DNA of 64,000 bases from Sorex araneus (GCF_027595985.1 NC_073306.1:82199599-82263598); one strand, 5' to 3'; positions 1 through 11,648 are shown, counted from the stretch's first letter. Numbers and translations are program-made. Notes: generated from the letters alone by a model not told the origin.

Positions 1-1335
1 ATCCGTTTACCTATTTCCAGCATTCAGTTCTTGTCCAGAGTGATCATTTCCAACTCTCATTGTCACAGTGGTCTCTACTCTATCTTTTCTCTAACTCCCC
101 TCTACTCCCAAAATTGTGGCCAACTTCCAGTCATGGACAGTCCTCCTGGCCTTTGTTTCTACTGTCCTTAGGTGTGAGTCTCATACTATGCTTTTATATA
201 TCCCACAAGTGGGTGCAATCATCCTATGTCTGCCCCTCTCCTTCCGACTCATTTCACTCAGCATGAAGCTCTCCATTTATAAGCAAATTTCATGACTTCA
301 TCTTCCTGATGGCTGTATCCTGATGGTAGTATTCCACTGTGTAAATGTATCATAGTTTCTTTATCCAGTCGTCTGTTCTTAGGCACTCAGGTTGGTTCCA
401 TATTCTGGCTATTGTGAGTAATGCTGCAACGAACATAGAAGTGTAGGTTGTGTTTCTGCTGGTTTTTGGCCCCCAGAGTATATTTCCAGAAGTGGTATTG
501 CTGAGTTGTACGGTTTGGATTTCTCGGTTTTTGAAGCATGCCCATATTGTTTTTCAAAAAGGACGGACAGTTGGCATTAAAATACCTTTAAATTCCTTTC
601 TCCTGGCTTTCATGCCAGCACTGTTTATTCTTATTCTTTTTGATGTGTGCCAATCTGAGGTGTGAGATGATATCTCAGAGTTGTTGTACCTCCGTGATGA
701 TTAGTGTCGTAGAGTATTTATTCATGTGCCTTTTGGCCATTTGAGTTTCTTCATTGAGGAAGTTTCTGTTCTATTCTTCCCCCAATTTTTTGATAGGGTT
801 GGGTGTTTTTTTTCTTGTAAAGTTCAACCAGTGCCTTATATATCTTTGATATTAACACTATCAGGCAGGTATTGGGTAAATAATTTTTCCCCTTCCATGG
901 GCTCTCTCTGTATTTTGATCACCATTTCTTTTGAGGTGCAGAAGCTTCTTATTTGTTTATCTTTGCTTCCACTTGTTTATCTTTGCTTCCACTAGCTTGG
1001 TCAGTGGTGTTTCATCTTTGAAGGTACCTTTAGCTTCAATGTCATGGAGAGTTCTGCCTACATTTTTCTCTGTGAACTTTATGGATTCAGGTTTGATATT
1101 GAGGTGTTGAATCCATTCTGATCTGACATTTTGTGCATGGCATTAGAAAAAGTCTGAGTTCATTTTTTTGCACGTAGCTGCCCAGTTTTCCCAGTTTTGT
1201 TGCAGTCTTCCTTTGCTCCTCTTCATATTATTTGCTCCCTTATCAAAGATTAAAAGATCATATATTTGAAGTCTGATATCAGAATATTCAGCTCTATTCC
1301 ATTGGTTGTATTGGAGGCTATTTCGGTGTCAGGTG
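1..1335 (-). mobile_element. L1 LINE fragment, end of ORF2 and 3'UTR (antisense)
   Basis: Reads as the complement of the L1 3' region: 'gtattccactgtgtaaatg', 'tttatccagtcgtctgttct', 'gtgagtaatgctgcaacgaa' and 'gtgccttttggccatttgag' are classic antisense L1 ORF2 blocks. Its 3'UTR runs off the left edge and it is truncated on its 5' side near 1335. Decayed, no open frame. Confidence 0.9.
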
Positions 1336-1339
1336 AATG

Positions 1340-1452
1340 AGGCCGATTGTTGTTACTGTTATTGGCATATTGAATACACCACGTGTAGCTTGCAAGGCTC
1401 TGCCATGCGGGCGGGATACTCTCGGTAGCTTGCCGGGCTCTTCGAGAGGGAT
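1340..1452 (-). mobile_element. Type B SINE, internal module only
   Basis: From 'gttgttactgttattggcat' to 'ctcggtagcttgccgggctc' it matches the middle of the type B SINE copies at 5600, 33749 and 56334, but both the tRNA-like head and the RTE-like tail are missing. It lies inverted relative to the RTE copy that follows. Confidence 0.75.
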
Positions 1453-1859
1453 GGAGGCTTTTAGGGCAGCCTCCAATCACCCTTAGAGGTTTCACCATGG
1501 TTCACACCATATTTGAACCCCATTAAATGTGGTGCGGGAATAATGGGTATTAAGTGTCTTATGGTGTGGCATGCAGTCCAGAGAGCAGCCTGGAGCACAG
1601 CGGTGGCTGGGTAGTAGATGTAGTGGGGGTCGGCCAGTGAGGTATTAATCTGGCTTGGCTAGGGTGGGGCGTCTGGGTTTGACCCCCTCCCTCAGATGCC
1701 AGAGATTGGAGGAGGCAGACAGAGGATCTTGTTTCCAGGTCTCGTTGAACCTAGAGTTCAAGGTCGCAAAGTTCTGCTTACCTGGTTTTTTGGGGCTTCA
1801 CTCATGCGTGAGGTTTGGCCCAAGTGCCCGGAGAGTGGCCTGGAGTGTAGTGGTGGTGA
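1453..1859. repeat. Two degenerate direct repeats of about 250 bp period
   Basis: The segment near 1578-1620 (GAGAG..GCCTGGAG..AG.GGTGG..TAGT.GATG) recurs near 1831-1872 with scattered changes. The family is unknown to me. It joins directly to the RTE coding remnant. Confidence 0.4.
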
Positions 1860-4112
1860 GATAGTGGATGAAATTGACCACATCATATTCAATAGAAGGT
1901 TTTGCCTGACCGATGTCGCTGTTGTCTCCAAATTCCAAATGGGATTAGACCACTGTCTCCTTCGTGCAAAATTCTACTTCACAGAGTGGGGAGGAAGGTC
2001 TGCAAAATTTAAGTCTAAGAAGGTAACTCCCAGAATGACCACCAACTGGGAACTTTTTGGCACTATTGCAGCAACGTGGGAAGATGCCGTCCTTGACAAC
2101 ATCAACAAAGAATATGATCAACTGGTTCAGCACCTCCATGACTGTTCGAAGAATGCTGAGAATGAGAAAACCACAAACAGACATCTGTCTTCGGAAACTC
2201 TTGAGCTCATTCGTCAACATGGTTTGGTGCGAGCCTCAGGCAACCACAACCTAACATCGGAGCTCGAAAAGCTGTGCAGAGATGCGAAAAAGGAAGACCT
2301 CAAAGAGAGAAGAGCAGCAGTGTTGGCTGATGTGGCAGAAGCCAGGAAAAGTATTCGCAACACTTGCCTATCCTTCGCCAACTACAAGACCAAGATGCTC
2401 CGACGTCCTGATGGATCTATCACATCTTCCAGAAAGGCAATGGAGAGGATTATTCACGACTTCTACTCAGATCTCTTTGACAGCACGTCCACCTGCCCAC
2501 ATACCAAATTCCACAGGATGGATATGTCATCTCCAACGTCCTCCCTTCCGAAATCTGACACACCATTTCATTGGTAAAGATGAGTACAGCACCTGGTCCG
2601 GACAAGGTCAGACCCAAATACCTGAAGAATCTGCCGCCAGTACTCATCAATACACTGGCTCGGCTCTTTACACGCTACCTGTCTGAATGCAAGGTTCCAT
2701 CTCAGTGGAATACCAGTAGGAATGTTCTTTTATACAAGAAGGGAGACATCCACGACATCAGCAACTATCGCCCAATCTGCCTGCTGTTTGTTGTCTACAA
2801 GTTGTTCACTCATGTCATCCTGAATAGAATAGGCAGAACACTAAACGAAGGACAACCATGCTAGCAAACCGGGTTCCGAAGGGGATTCAGCATGATAGAC
2901 CATATCCACACAGTGACCAGACTTATTGAAGTTTCGCAAGAGTTCAAGATGCCGCTCTGTCTAACGTTCATCGACTTAAGGAAGGCCTTCGATTCTATTG
3001 AGACTGAAGCAGTCATCGAAGCCCTAGCCAAACAGGGCGTCCAAAGTCAGTATATCAAAATCCTCCGTGAGCTATATTGTGGATTCACCACCAGGATCTC
3101 ACCATTCTACAAGGAAGTGATCACTGATGTAAAGAGAGGGGTCCAGCAGGGTGATACCATTTCACCTAAACTCTTCAGTGCCACCCTCGAGAACATCATG
3201 CGATGACTGGAATGGGAAGGAATGGGAGTGAAGATAGGCAGTCGGCAATTACACCACCTCTGCTCGCTGATGACATCGTTCTCATAACACCAAACATTAG
3301 CCAAGCGGCACAAATGCTGGTCGACTTCGACCACGAGTGTGGAAAGGTCGAATTGCAGCTGAATCTCAACAAGATGATGCTCATGAAAAACGAACTAGTC
3401 CCTGAAGCTCCATTTTCAGCTCTCCATTTTCAGCTCTATTGCTCTCAGTAGAACGAACATCTCCGAATGCAGCAGCTATGTGTACCTGGGTCAAGAAATC
3501 AACATGAGGAACGACCTGACACCAGAACTGTGTAGGAGGAAGAGAGCAGCATGGAATGCCTTCAAGAGCATTGAAGAAGTGGTTAAGAGGATGAAGAACC
3601 TCTGACTCTGGGCACATCTTTTCGATTCCACCGTTCTTCCCGCACCAACAGAGACCTCAGAGACCTGGGCCCTATGCAAACAGGATGAGAACGCTATTCA
3701 GGTATCCCGAAGAGGAATCAAAAGAGCTATGCTAGGAGTATCACATCTCACTCAAGTGAGAAGGAATCTGGAGTTCTGACCTCCATCGATAGTCAAGAAT
3801 CAGGGACGCTGTCTCGTTTGTCAATGCATCAAAAATCAGATGGGCTGGTCATGTAATGCGATTCAGAGACCACCGCTGGACTAGAGGTGTTACTGACTGG
3901 ATTCCACGGGACATCAGAAGACCGCATGGTCACCCACCAACTAGATGGTCAGATTTCTTCGTCAAATCCCTGAATGAACGGTTTGAGGCTCTTCCTGTTC
4001 CTGGAGCGAGCAGATGTCATTGGGCTGCACTAGCACTTGACAAGGACAAATGGTGACGTTACTGGCACCCGCTGGAGCAAATCGAAGATCAACGGGATGA
4101 CAAGTGATACAA
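1860..4112 (+). pseudogene. RTE-clade LINE copy (RTE1_Sar-like), 5'-truncated and decayed
   Basis: Remnant of a non-LTR retrotransposon polyprotein. The first part keeps only the end of the apurinic endonuclease (DHCLLRAKFYF). Next is the linker with RRPDGSITSSRKAMERIIHD, then reverse transcriptase blocks: APGPDKVRPKYLKNLPPVLI, NYRPICL, LTFIDLRKAFDSIE, GVQQGDTISPKLF and the catalytic ADDIVLITPN near 3265. Next comes a region ending near RFRDHRWTRGV and HPPTRWSDFF (3856-4056). The frame shifts at least three times and there are internal stops (for example at 2862 and 3204). The element ends in 'acaagtgatacaagtgat' instead of poly(A), typical for RTE. It resembles nematode RTE proteins more than the ruminant BovB type. 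Confidence 0.88.
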
Positions 4113-4439
4113 GTGATTCCATTGCTTAGCAGCAGAGATTCTAAAGGGAACACAATTGCAGACCACTGTTGAAAAGACTAGCTGAAAAATGCACTGACTG
4201 CTATTTTGTGACTTTGTATTTATGAGTGCACATTGGAAAATCAAAGAAGCTTTTTGTCATCTTGGGTAAAAAAAATGTCTTAACAAGGGGGAAGCTTGAG
4301 AAAGATGAGGCAGAAAGACCAGGGGTCAGAATCCGTGTTGATGCTGCTAGTCACTCTGCACATAGGAAAGTCACTCCCCGAGGTTTTTACTAAAAACCAG
4401 TTTTGGGAAGCCAGATCTGATGTCAGATTCTTTAGGGGT

Positions 4440-4632
4440 TTTTCTGATTTTGTTTTTCATTGGGGTGGGGTGCAACGGGCAGTACTCAGGGCTTACTCCT
4501 GGCTCTGTGCTCAGGGGTCATTCCCAATGGGGCTCAAAAGACTATATGGGGCGCCAGAAATTGAAATTGGGTCAGCCATGTACAAGGCAAGCGCCTTACC
4601 ACTTTACCCACTGTTCTATTTCTCCACCCCCA
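4440..4632 (-). mobile_element. Old type A SINE
   Basis: Complement of the SINE body with 'gctcaggggtcattccc', 'gactatatggggcgccag' and 'gcaaggcaagcgcc'; heavily mutated. Confidence 0.75.
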
Positions 4633-4778
4633 TGGATTCTTTAGTTTTCTTTAAATCACCCTTGGGGTGAGCTTTTCCTCTCTGGAGAAGACCCTGTTCT
4701 GTTTTGAATATAAATATCCTCCTTTTTCCCCATTCACACTTATCTCAGTGAATTTCTTTCAATAAAAAATCTTGCTTT

Positions 4779-4945
4779 GGGGACTGGAGCGATAGCACAG
4801 TGAGTAGGGCACTTGCCTTGCATGCAGCCGACCCAAGTTTGATTCCCAGCATTCCATACAGTCCCCAGAGCACCACCAGGAGTAATACCTGAGTGCAGAG
4901 CCAGGAATAACCCCTGTGCATTGCCAGGTGTGATCTAAAAAGTTA
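4779..4945 (+). mobile_element. Type A SINE
   Basis: Head 'gactggagcgatagcacag', B box region 'caagtttgattccc', then 'gagcaccaccaggagtaat' and an A-rich end. Confidence 0.9.
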
Positions 4946-5310
4946 AAAAAATATTTTTTTTGCTTCACTAAAAAGAATTTCAAAAATAATAAACTACCAC
5001 TGGGATTTTGAATTATCCTTATATATATTTTATCTTATGTAATTTTCCTTTTCACTTTGAGTAAAAAGGCTCATATCTTGCCTGTGTTAAAAATAGTTCA
5101 TATGGTGGAGAAGGAACAATGGGACCTTGTTAAGGGCTAGTGAGTCTCTGGTTCATCTCTGGTGGTGGGGGTGATGAAGTACCGTTGCAAGCATGACACA
5201 ATAATATGGGAACTGTTGTCAACCACATGTCTCAATAAAAATGAGGGAAACCAAGGGAGAACTTTTTACTTCTAGAGTTAATATTCTAAAACAAATTTTA
5301 AAAGTACTCT

Positions 5311-5480
5311 TCTTTTGTTTTATTTTTGGACCACACTTAGTAGTGCTCAGGGCTTACTCTTGGTTCTGCACCCAGAGATCACTGGCAAGCTCAGGGAACT
5401 ACATGGGGTGCCAGGGATTGAATCCAGGTCTGCTGCATGCAAGGCAAGCATCCTACCTGCTGTACTATCTATTCAGCCCC
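5311..5480 (-). mobile_element. Type A SINE, older
   Basis: Complement of the SINE: 'ggaccacacttagtagtgct' to 'ctattcagcccc'. Confidence 0.85.
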
Positions 5481-5595
5481 AATACGTATTCTTTTTTGTT
5501 GTTGTTGTTAGCATATACAGACATGGATTTATAATAATGTGTAGCTGAAATTTATGTAATTTATGTACACTGAAACTTACCTAATGTTGTAATGC

Positions 5596-5858
5596 ACTGT
5601 TATTTTCACTGTCACTGTATCACTGTCATCCCATTGCTCATCGATTTGCTCGAGCAGGCACCAGTAACGTCTCCATTATGAGACTTGTTGATACTGTTTT
5701 TGGCATATCAAATACGCCATGGGGAGCTTGCCAGGCTCTGCCATGCAGGCGGGATAGTCTAGGTAGCTTGCTGGGCTCTCCAAGAGGAACAGAGGAATCG
5801 AACCCGAGTTGGTCACATGCAAGGCAAACACCCTACCCGCTGTGCTATCGCTCCAGCC
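5596..5858 (-). mobile_element. Type B SINE with RTE-like tail, full length
   Basis: Starts with the CACTGT repeats and 'catcccattgctcatcgatt' (complement of the RTE-like tail), then the internal module, then the tRNA-like head ending 'gctatcgctccagcc'. No poly(A). A short imperfect target duplication (TGTTATTTT) flanks it. Confidence 0.93.
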
Positions 5859-5900
5859 TACAGTGTTATTTTACTAAAATTATTTTTAAAACAAAACCAA

Positions 5901-6066
5901 GGTCTGGAGACGTGGTACAATGAGTAGGGTAGTTACTTTGCACACAGTTGACCCAGATTCAGGCCCAGGCACCACATAGATCCCCTGATCCTGCCAGGAG
6001 TGATCCCTGAGTGCAGATGCAGGAGTAAGCCCTGAGTACTGCTGGGTGTAACCCCAAGACAAAACT
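5901..6066 (+). mobile_element. Type A SINE, diverged
   Basis: 'ggtctggagacgtggtacaa' to 'gctgggtgtaaccccaagac'. Confidence 0.85.
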
Positions 6067-6171
6067 ATTTAAATTAAAAATAAACCCTCCAATTTTTTTA
6101 GTTTAAGTCCTGAGCACATCCAGATGAGGCCTCAAAAAAACAAAATGAAATCAATACCTATTTTAGAGATT

Positions 6172-6350
6172 TTTTTTTGTTGTTACTTTTTTGGGTCACA
6201 CGCGGCGATGCACAGGGGTCACTCCTGGCTCTGCACTCAGGAATTACCCCTGGCGGTGCTCAGGGGACCATATGGGATGCTGGGAATTGAACCCAGGTTG
6301 GTTGCATGCAAGGCAAACGCCCTACCTGCTGTGCTATGGCTCCATCCCCC
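6172..6350 (-). mobile_element. Type A SINE
   Basis: Young-looking copy in complement: T-rich start, 'gggtcacacgcggcgatgca' to 'gctatggctccatcccc'. Confidence 0.93.
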
Positions 6351-6479
6351 AGCAATACCTATTTTAAATCTCTGTTTTGGTGAGTTTTTATGAAAGTATA
6401 TGGCCCTACAAATATTGCCTCAGTTTGCTTATAAAACATTTACATTATCTCCTAAATATATTTGTCCCATCACTCCTAC

Positions 6480-6920
6480 CCCAAGCAACTATTAATCTGC
6501 TTTCTATCATATAGCTTATTTTTGCCTATTCTGTATTGCACATAAATTAGAATAATATGTTATGTTCTTTTTTGTATATAGCTTCATTCATGCAGCATGT
6601 TGATTCAATTCATTAATGTTGCCATGGTACCCCTAATATGTTCCCCCTTATTTGTTTTATTGTATAAATATACAACAATTTGTTTATCCATTCATCAATT
6701 GATGGACATTTGGGTTGCTTCCCATTTTAAGTTCTGTGCATAGAATAAAGTTGTGATGACCATTTGTGTACAAAACTTTGTGTGGGAAAATATTTTCAAT
6801 TCTCTTGGATAAATACCTAGAAGTGGAATTGTTGGACTCATTGGTAAGTATGCTTTAATTTTGTAATTCATTTTGGAAAAGTGTTTCCATTTTGTTGTAA
6901 CAGTTTTCATAAATTATTGT
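6480..6920 (-). mobile_element. Ancient L1 3'-end fragment (antisense)
   Basis: 'tttatccattcatcaattga', 'tggacatttgggttgcttcc' and 'caattctcttggataaatac' are the complement of an old L1M-type 3' end. Confidence 0.8.
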
Positions 6921-6924
6921 AAAT

Positions 6925-7825
6925 AAATGATCATGGGTTTATGTAAAGATAAAGTGACTTGGACATTCTTCATGTTTGTTTATAAATTTATTCATTAATT
7001 AACATAAATAAATTTAAATGACATAAACCCACACTGAGGAAGATGGCAAAAAGGAGGCAAGCAGAAGACAGATTCCAGCAAGGGTCTTGTGAATGAGTCT
7101 GAGAATATTCACTAAGGCAGCAGGAGGAGTATGTTGTGGGCAATGAGGGTTTGTCTGTCCACACATACAGAGGGATGTCTCAGCCTGGAAACCGGAAGGA
7201 TCCCACAGATTCCAATGGATCCCAATGGATCATAATGGCAGGAACAAGGAACAGGTTGGAAGTTCCCAAAGTTCATGGAAGCAGCAGCCACCTCCTCTGC
7301 CCAGATTTGCAGGCACCAATTGCTCTCTCTGGTGAAAGCGTTGGAGGGACGGACTCCCTGGGGTAATTGGGACACCCGGTGGAGGTTGGAAGTCCAGAGT
7401 GGGAGTCTTCTGATTTCCTGCCTTAAGGGACCCTTAAAAGAACAATAAAAAGTCTCCCCAGAGAGAGATTTGATGGTGGACAAGCCCTGGCTTTGTTCCT
7501 CAAACTTCTATTCAGCTTCTGTAGTACCTCAGTCTTAAATAGAAATGAAAAACCAAGAGTAAACAGACCTGGAAGGAAAATCTGCAGTTAGAAAAAGTGA
7601 GAAAACAGAGACCAGGAGGCTAACGTAATTCTAGAGGAAACAGGCACAATTCGTGGAGCGGAAGAGGATTAAACAAAAACTTGTAAAAACTTCAGAGTCT
7701 GCAGGAAAAAACCTATCATGACGGTAAAACAAGAAAGAGACAACATGAAATGAAAGGGCGATGAAAAAAAAAAAGCAATCCAGGACAAGAGTTCTTTGAC
7801 ATTGAAAATGTTTATCAATTGACCT
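6925..7825. other. Unassigned stretch, possible old LTR
   Basis: No gene seen. About 7000-7500 is compositionally even and has AATAAAA at 7442 followed by a short downstream segment, as in a solo LTR, but no convincing TG...CA ends or duplications. The rest is single-copy A-rich sequence. Confidence 0.2.
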
Positions 7826-8130
7826 GGGGTTGGGGGCTGGCAGGGCATTTGCCTTGCACCTGGCTGACCTGGGTTCAATCCCTGCATCCCATAAGTTCTC
7901 CTGAGTAATCCTGAGTGCCAAGCCAGGAGCTCACCTGAGCATCTCCAGATGTGGCCCCAGAACAAACAAGCAAACAAACAAAAATAATTTTTAAAACATT
8001 GACCTGAGGTTGGTTCAAGTGGTAGAACATCTGCCTTGTAGGCTTGAGTTCCACTCTCTGCATTGCGCACTGCCACGTGAGCAGTGACCTTTTTGCCCCT
8101 GCTCTTTGGGGTCCCAGATCCCACAGCCAA
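7826..8130 (+). mobile_element. Two old type A SINEs in tandem
   Basis: The first (7826-7980) is clear from 'ggcatttgccttgcacctgg' to 'atgtggccccagaac'. The second (about 8000-8130) is a worn copy, 'ggtagaacatctgccttgta', with only the head well kept. Confidence 0.65.
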
Positions 8131-8628
8131 ATACCATCGTCAGTGCTATGTGATAAAGGCTGCATCCCTACAAATTTGGCAATTAAAACGTGTGCCACCC
8201 ACAGTTATCGAAAAAGACACAGTGAATGGAAGGGGAGAAATGAAATTTTCATGAATGTAAACAAAATTTTCCAAATTAATCACTAGATTAGGTAATATCT
8301 ACCAGCAAATCTACCAGCTATAGGCATTAGAGCAAATATATTAGACTAAACTGAAACAGAAAAGACATAAAGCAATGATCAATTTAAAAAATAGGCATCA
8401 TTCCCACCCCTCCATCCCACAAAAAAAGAAAAGGTCAAAACAAAGTTTTAAAGGAAAAAAAGTGGATTCTTCTCCAAAATTAAGAGGAACATGTGTCTTT
8501 GATTACTGGGGCCTATGTACTGTTCAGAACAATAGAAAAGAGCCAGGCCTAAACCCATCATCAGAATCTGTCTGAACACCCAAAGAAAAGAAATTCTGCT
8601 TAAGAGATATGTATGACCTAAAATTTAG

Positions 8629-8886
8629 ACGGGCTGGAGCAATAGCACTGCGGGTAGGGCGCTTGCCTTGCACTCAGCCAACCCGGGTTCGATTCCTCTG
8701 CCCCTCTCGGAGAGCCCAGCAAGCTACCGAGAGTATCTAGCCCACACGGCAGAGCCTGGCAAGCTCCCCATGTCGTATTTGATATGCCAAAAACAGTAAC
8801 AACAAGTCTCACAATGGAGATGTCACTGGTGCCTGCTCGAGCAAATCGATGAGCAATGGGATAACAGTAACAGTGACAGTGATAGA
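8629..8886 (+). mobile_element. Type B SINE with RTE-like tail, full length
   Basis: Head 'gggctggagcaatagcactg', B box 'gggttcgattcc', internal module 'ctctcggagagcccagcaag', then 'cactggtgcctgctcgagca' and a CAGTGACAGTGAT tail without poly(A). Confidence 0.93.
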
Positions 8887-9370
8887 ATTTAAACACATCA
8901 TTTTATTAATCAAGTAAAAAGCCGAATAAAGGCATTTTCCATCAGAAAAGCAGTTATACTCCCAGGGAGTTACCTGAGGACATGTTCCAGCAAAACAGGG
9001 AAATAAGGGAAGACAGAAGCAGCAATTGAGTCTTGGGGAGAGAGTCTGCTGTTGAATGCAGTGCGTGGAATGCATTGAGACAAGGTGGTTCAGATGCTGA
9101 GACAAGAGTAGGAAGAGAAGAGTGACCCGCTGCAGGGAGACATTTTTTGGTTTGTTTTCCGATTGGAGAGGAGATGTAAAGGAGAAAGCTGGGGGCATGG
9201 GACATCTTACTGCTACGCGTGTGCCAACCCCAATTTCATCCCTGGCACCACCACATGGTCTCCAGTACAGTCCAACACCCCATCCTGGAGGAGGAAAGCT
9301 GAATCAATAGACTAGTGAGGATTGAGAGCATGGGAAACAAGATGTGAGTAAAAGATAAGGAAACTAATAT

Positions 9371-9562
9371 GGGGGGCTGGAGTGATAGCACAGCGGGAAG
9401 GGCATTTGCCTAGCATGCGGTCGACCTGGGTTCGATTCCCAGCATCCTATATGGTCCTCTGAGCACCACCAGGAGTAATTCCTGAGTGAAAAGCCAGGAG
9501 TAACCCCTGAGCATCGCTGGGGTTACAAAAAGCACAATAAAATAAAATAAAATAAAATAAAG
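9371..9562 (+). mobile_element. Type A SINE with (TAAAA)n tail
   Basis: Complete copy ending in (aataaa)n. The flanks 'aaggaaactaata' and 'aaggaaactagta' form a 13-bp target duplication with one change. Confidence 0.93.
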
Positions 9563-10681
9563 GAAACTAGTACAATGTCCAAAAAAACAGAACTTAAATT
9601 TGTCCAAGAAACATTCTCTATTGAATAGGAGGAACGCTGGTACCATTAAAAAAGAAGAAGAAAGAAATATATAACTCATTCACTACTTTGATCCACTGTG
9701 AACTGTTTCCAGAACCCCAATAAAATATTGTTTTCTGGCCTTCACCTCTCAGAATCAATTTTAGAGAAACATAAAGAGTAACAATGATTTCAGAACAAAA
9801 TGTAAAATGTGAAGATGCTGACAGGATTGGGAAGAGGGAGGGAGGGAGGTGGAGGGCAAGGTGGGAGGCCCGTCCTACCTCACCAACGGAGGGTAAGAGA
9901 TAGCATCAAGGGTTGATGGAGCAGGAAATGAGAGTTTAGCTGTGTCCTTTGAAGTTGAAAAGGAGTCCAGGAAAGCTCTAAATATAGTTTAAGAACAGAG
10001 CTTTAACTGTATTAGGGAAGTGGGGGAGGAGATAGGAACGAGATCAAGATGAACTAACTCCCAGTCCATCACAGTGAGAAGTCAATAGACAGTTAAAAAG
10101 TTGCTGTTAATAAATAGCATCTTATTTACAAGTATGGAGGGAAGGACCAAATAAATTCTAAGTAGAAGTGATTACAATTCGTCTCAGAGAGCAGGACGGA
10201 GGGAGAGGGCATGGGGCAGATAGCCTCTGTCTCCCATGAATGGATCTTTGGTATTATTTGATGAGACCATTGGCATGCACTGACCTATTGAAATCTTTAA
10301 TGAGGAATTTTCAATATATGCAGTTTATAAGACTGTACGGAATACAGTGCCAAGTGAAAGTTAGAAAGATGACAATCAAACTGGGATTCAGAGCAATCTA
10401 GGGGTGTAAATGATGTCATCTTTTCATAATGCACACATCCGCAAATCTTCTAAAGACGTCAGATGTTTTTACTCTTAGTATTAAAAACAAAACTTTCAAA
10501 GATTAATGCCTTAAGTTTCTCCTGGGTGGTAAGAGCTGATTTGAAGTGCTCACCCCTCCAAGGCCCACCCGCCTCTCGAAGACTCACATGGGCCAAGGGG
10601 CACAGGGCAGTCCGAGGCAGGGTTGGGGTCAGGAAACCCAGGACTCCGTCTCAACTTCCTCAATAGTTATTGAAGCCTCAC
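9563..10681. other. Single-copy sequence, nothing recognised
   Basis: Purine-rich (GGGAGGGAGG near 9835) to AT-rich, with no gene, RNA or clear repeat. Confidence 0.4.
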
Positions 10682-10850
10682 TGAGAGCCAGAGAGATGGT
10701 GCAAAGGTTACGCTGCCTACTTTGAATGTAGCCAGCCTGGGTTCCATCCGAGGGGCCACGTGGGAGTGAGTCCCCTGTGCAAAACTGGGAATTGTTCCTG
10801 AGCTTTCTGGGAGCAACCCTAACCCCCTTTCCCAATGAATACAAAATAAA
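10682..10850 (+). mobile_element. Old SINE
   Basis: Worn head 'agccagagagatggtgcaaa', 'cctgggttccatccg' and an A-rich end. Confidence 0.65.
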
Positions 10851-11648
10851 AACTTCCCCTGCCTATTACACCTCTGTCTCCATGCTGGGACCACCACCAG
10901 CAGGCCCTTCTCACTGCCTGAGCTGAACCACTGCTCCCCACCCCTGGCTCCTGCACCCAGAGAAGCCAGGGGCTCCTCTAAGCAACAGGCCTCTGGCTCC
11001 TACGGAACTAGGGGACGTTTCACATAACCTTTCCGGCATTGGACACACAACCTAGAGCCGGACATCAGTGTGGGATTCATCTCACTCACCTGATCATTTT
11101 ATGACAAGGAACCAACAGTTTTGACCGAGTCGAAACTCAGATCTGATGCCTGGGGTTTGTTGGATTTTCTATACTAAAATTTTGATTTGGGGGTTGGGAG
11201 GGAAGGGGCCTTCCTAGCAATGTCAGCTGGCCCCCTACCCCCGCCCAGCAGAAACCATTCCCCGGAATATCTGACCCAACTGTTTGAGCCTGATGGTTCA
11301 GAACTTGGGTCCAGTAGGACTGGTGACTACCAGGACCACACTGGGCAATGCGGGGCAGCATGTCCTCTAGGACGGAACTCCAGGTCTCATGCATGCAGTG
11401 TCTCCTGGGGCTCTCACTGGGTCGACTCAGATTCTCTGGAGCAGTTCTCAGAGACAAGAGGCTGAGCCCACACCAGGGCAGCTAAGCCCAAGTGGGGAAG
11501 GACGTGGCTCTAAATGCTTTGGCAGGGGAGATGGGAGAGGCAGAGGGTGGGTGACACTCTGACAAGTATTAAATGCTTCTGGCCTATGCATCCTGCCAAA
11601 GACATATTTAGCATTGTCTATATTTTGTAGTCAACGGGTTGGAAGCTT
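10851..11648. other. Single-copy GC-richer sequence, nothing recognised
   Basis: No exon-like frame with splice signals or known family was seen; presumed intron of the leftward gene. Confidence 0.35.

Noticed and set aside
5311-6350. Regularly spaced repeats resembling a CRISPR-like array
   Set aside because: They are dispersed SINE copies in both orientations with poly(A) or RTE-type tails, in a mammalian genome.
10463-10666. Possible small coding exon
   Set aside because: No homology, no conserved splice borders, and it runs into an old SINE.
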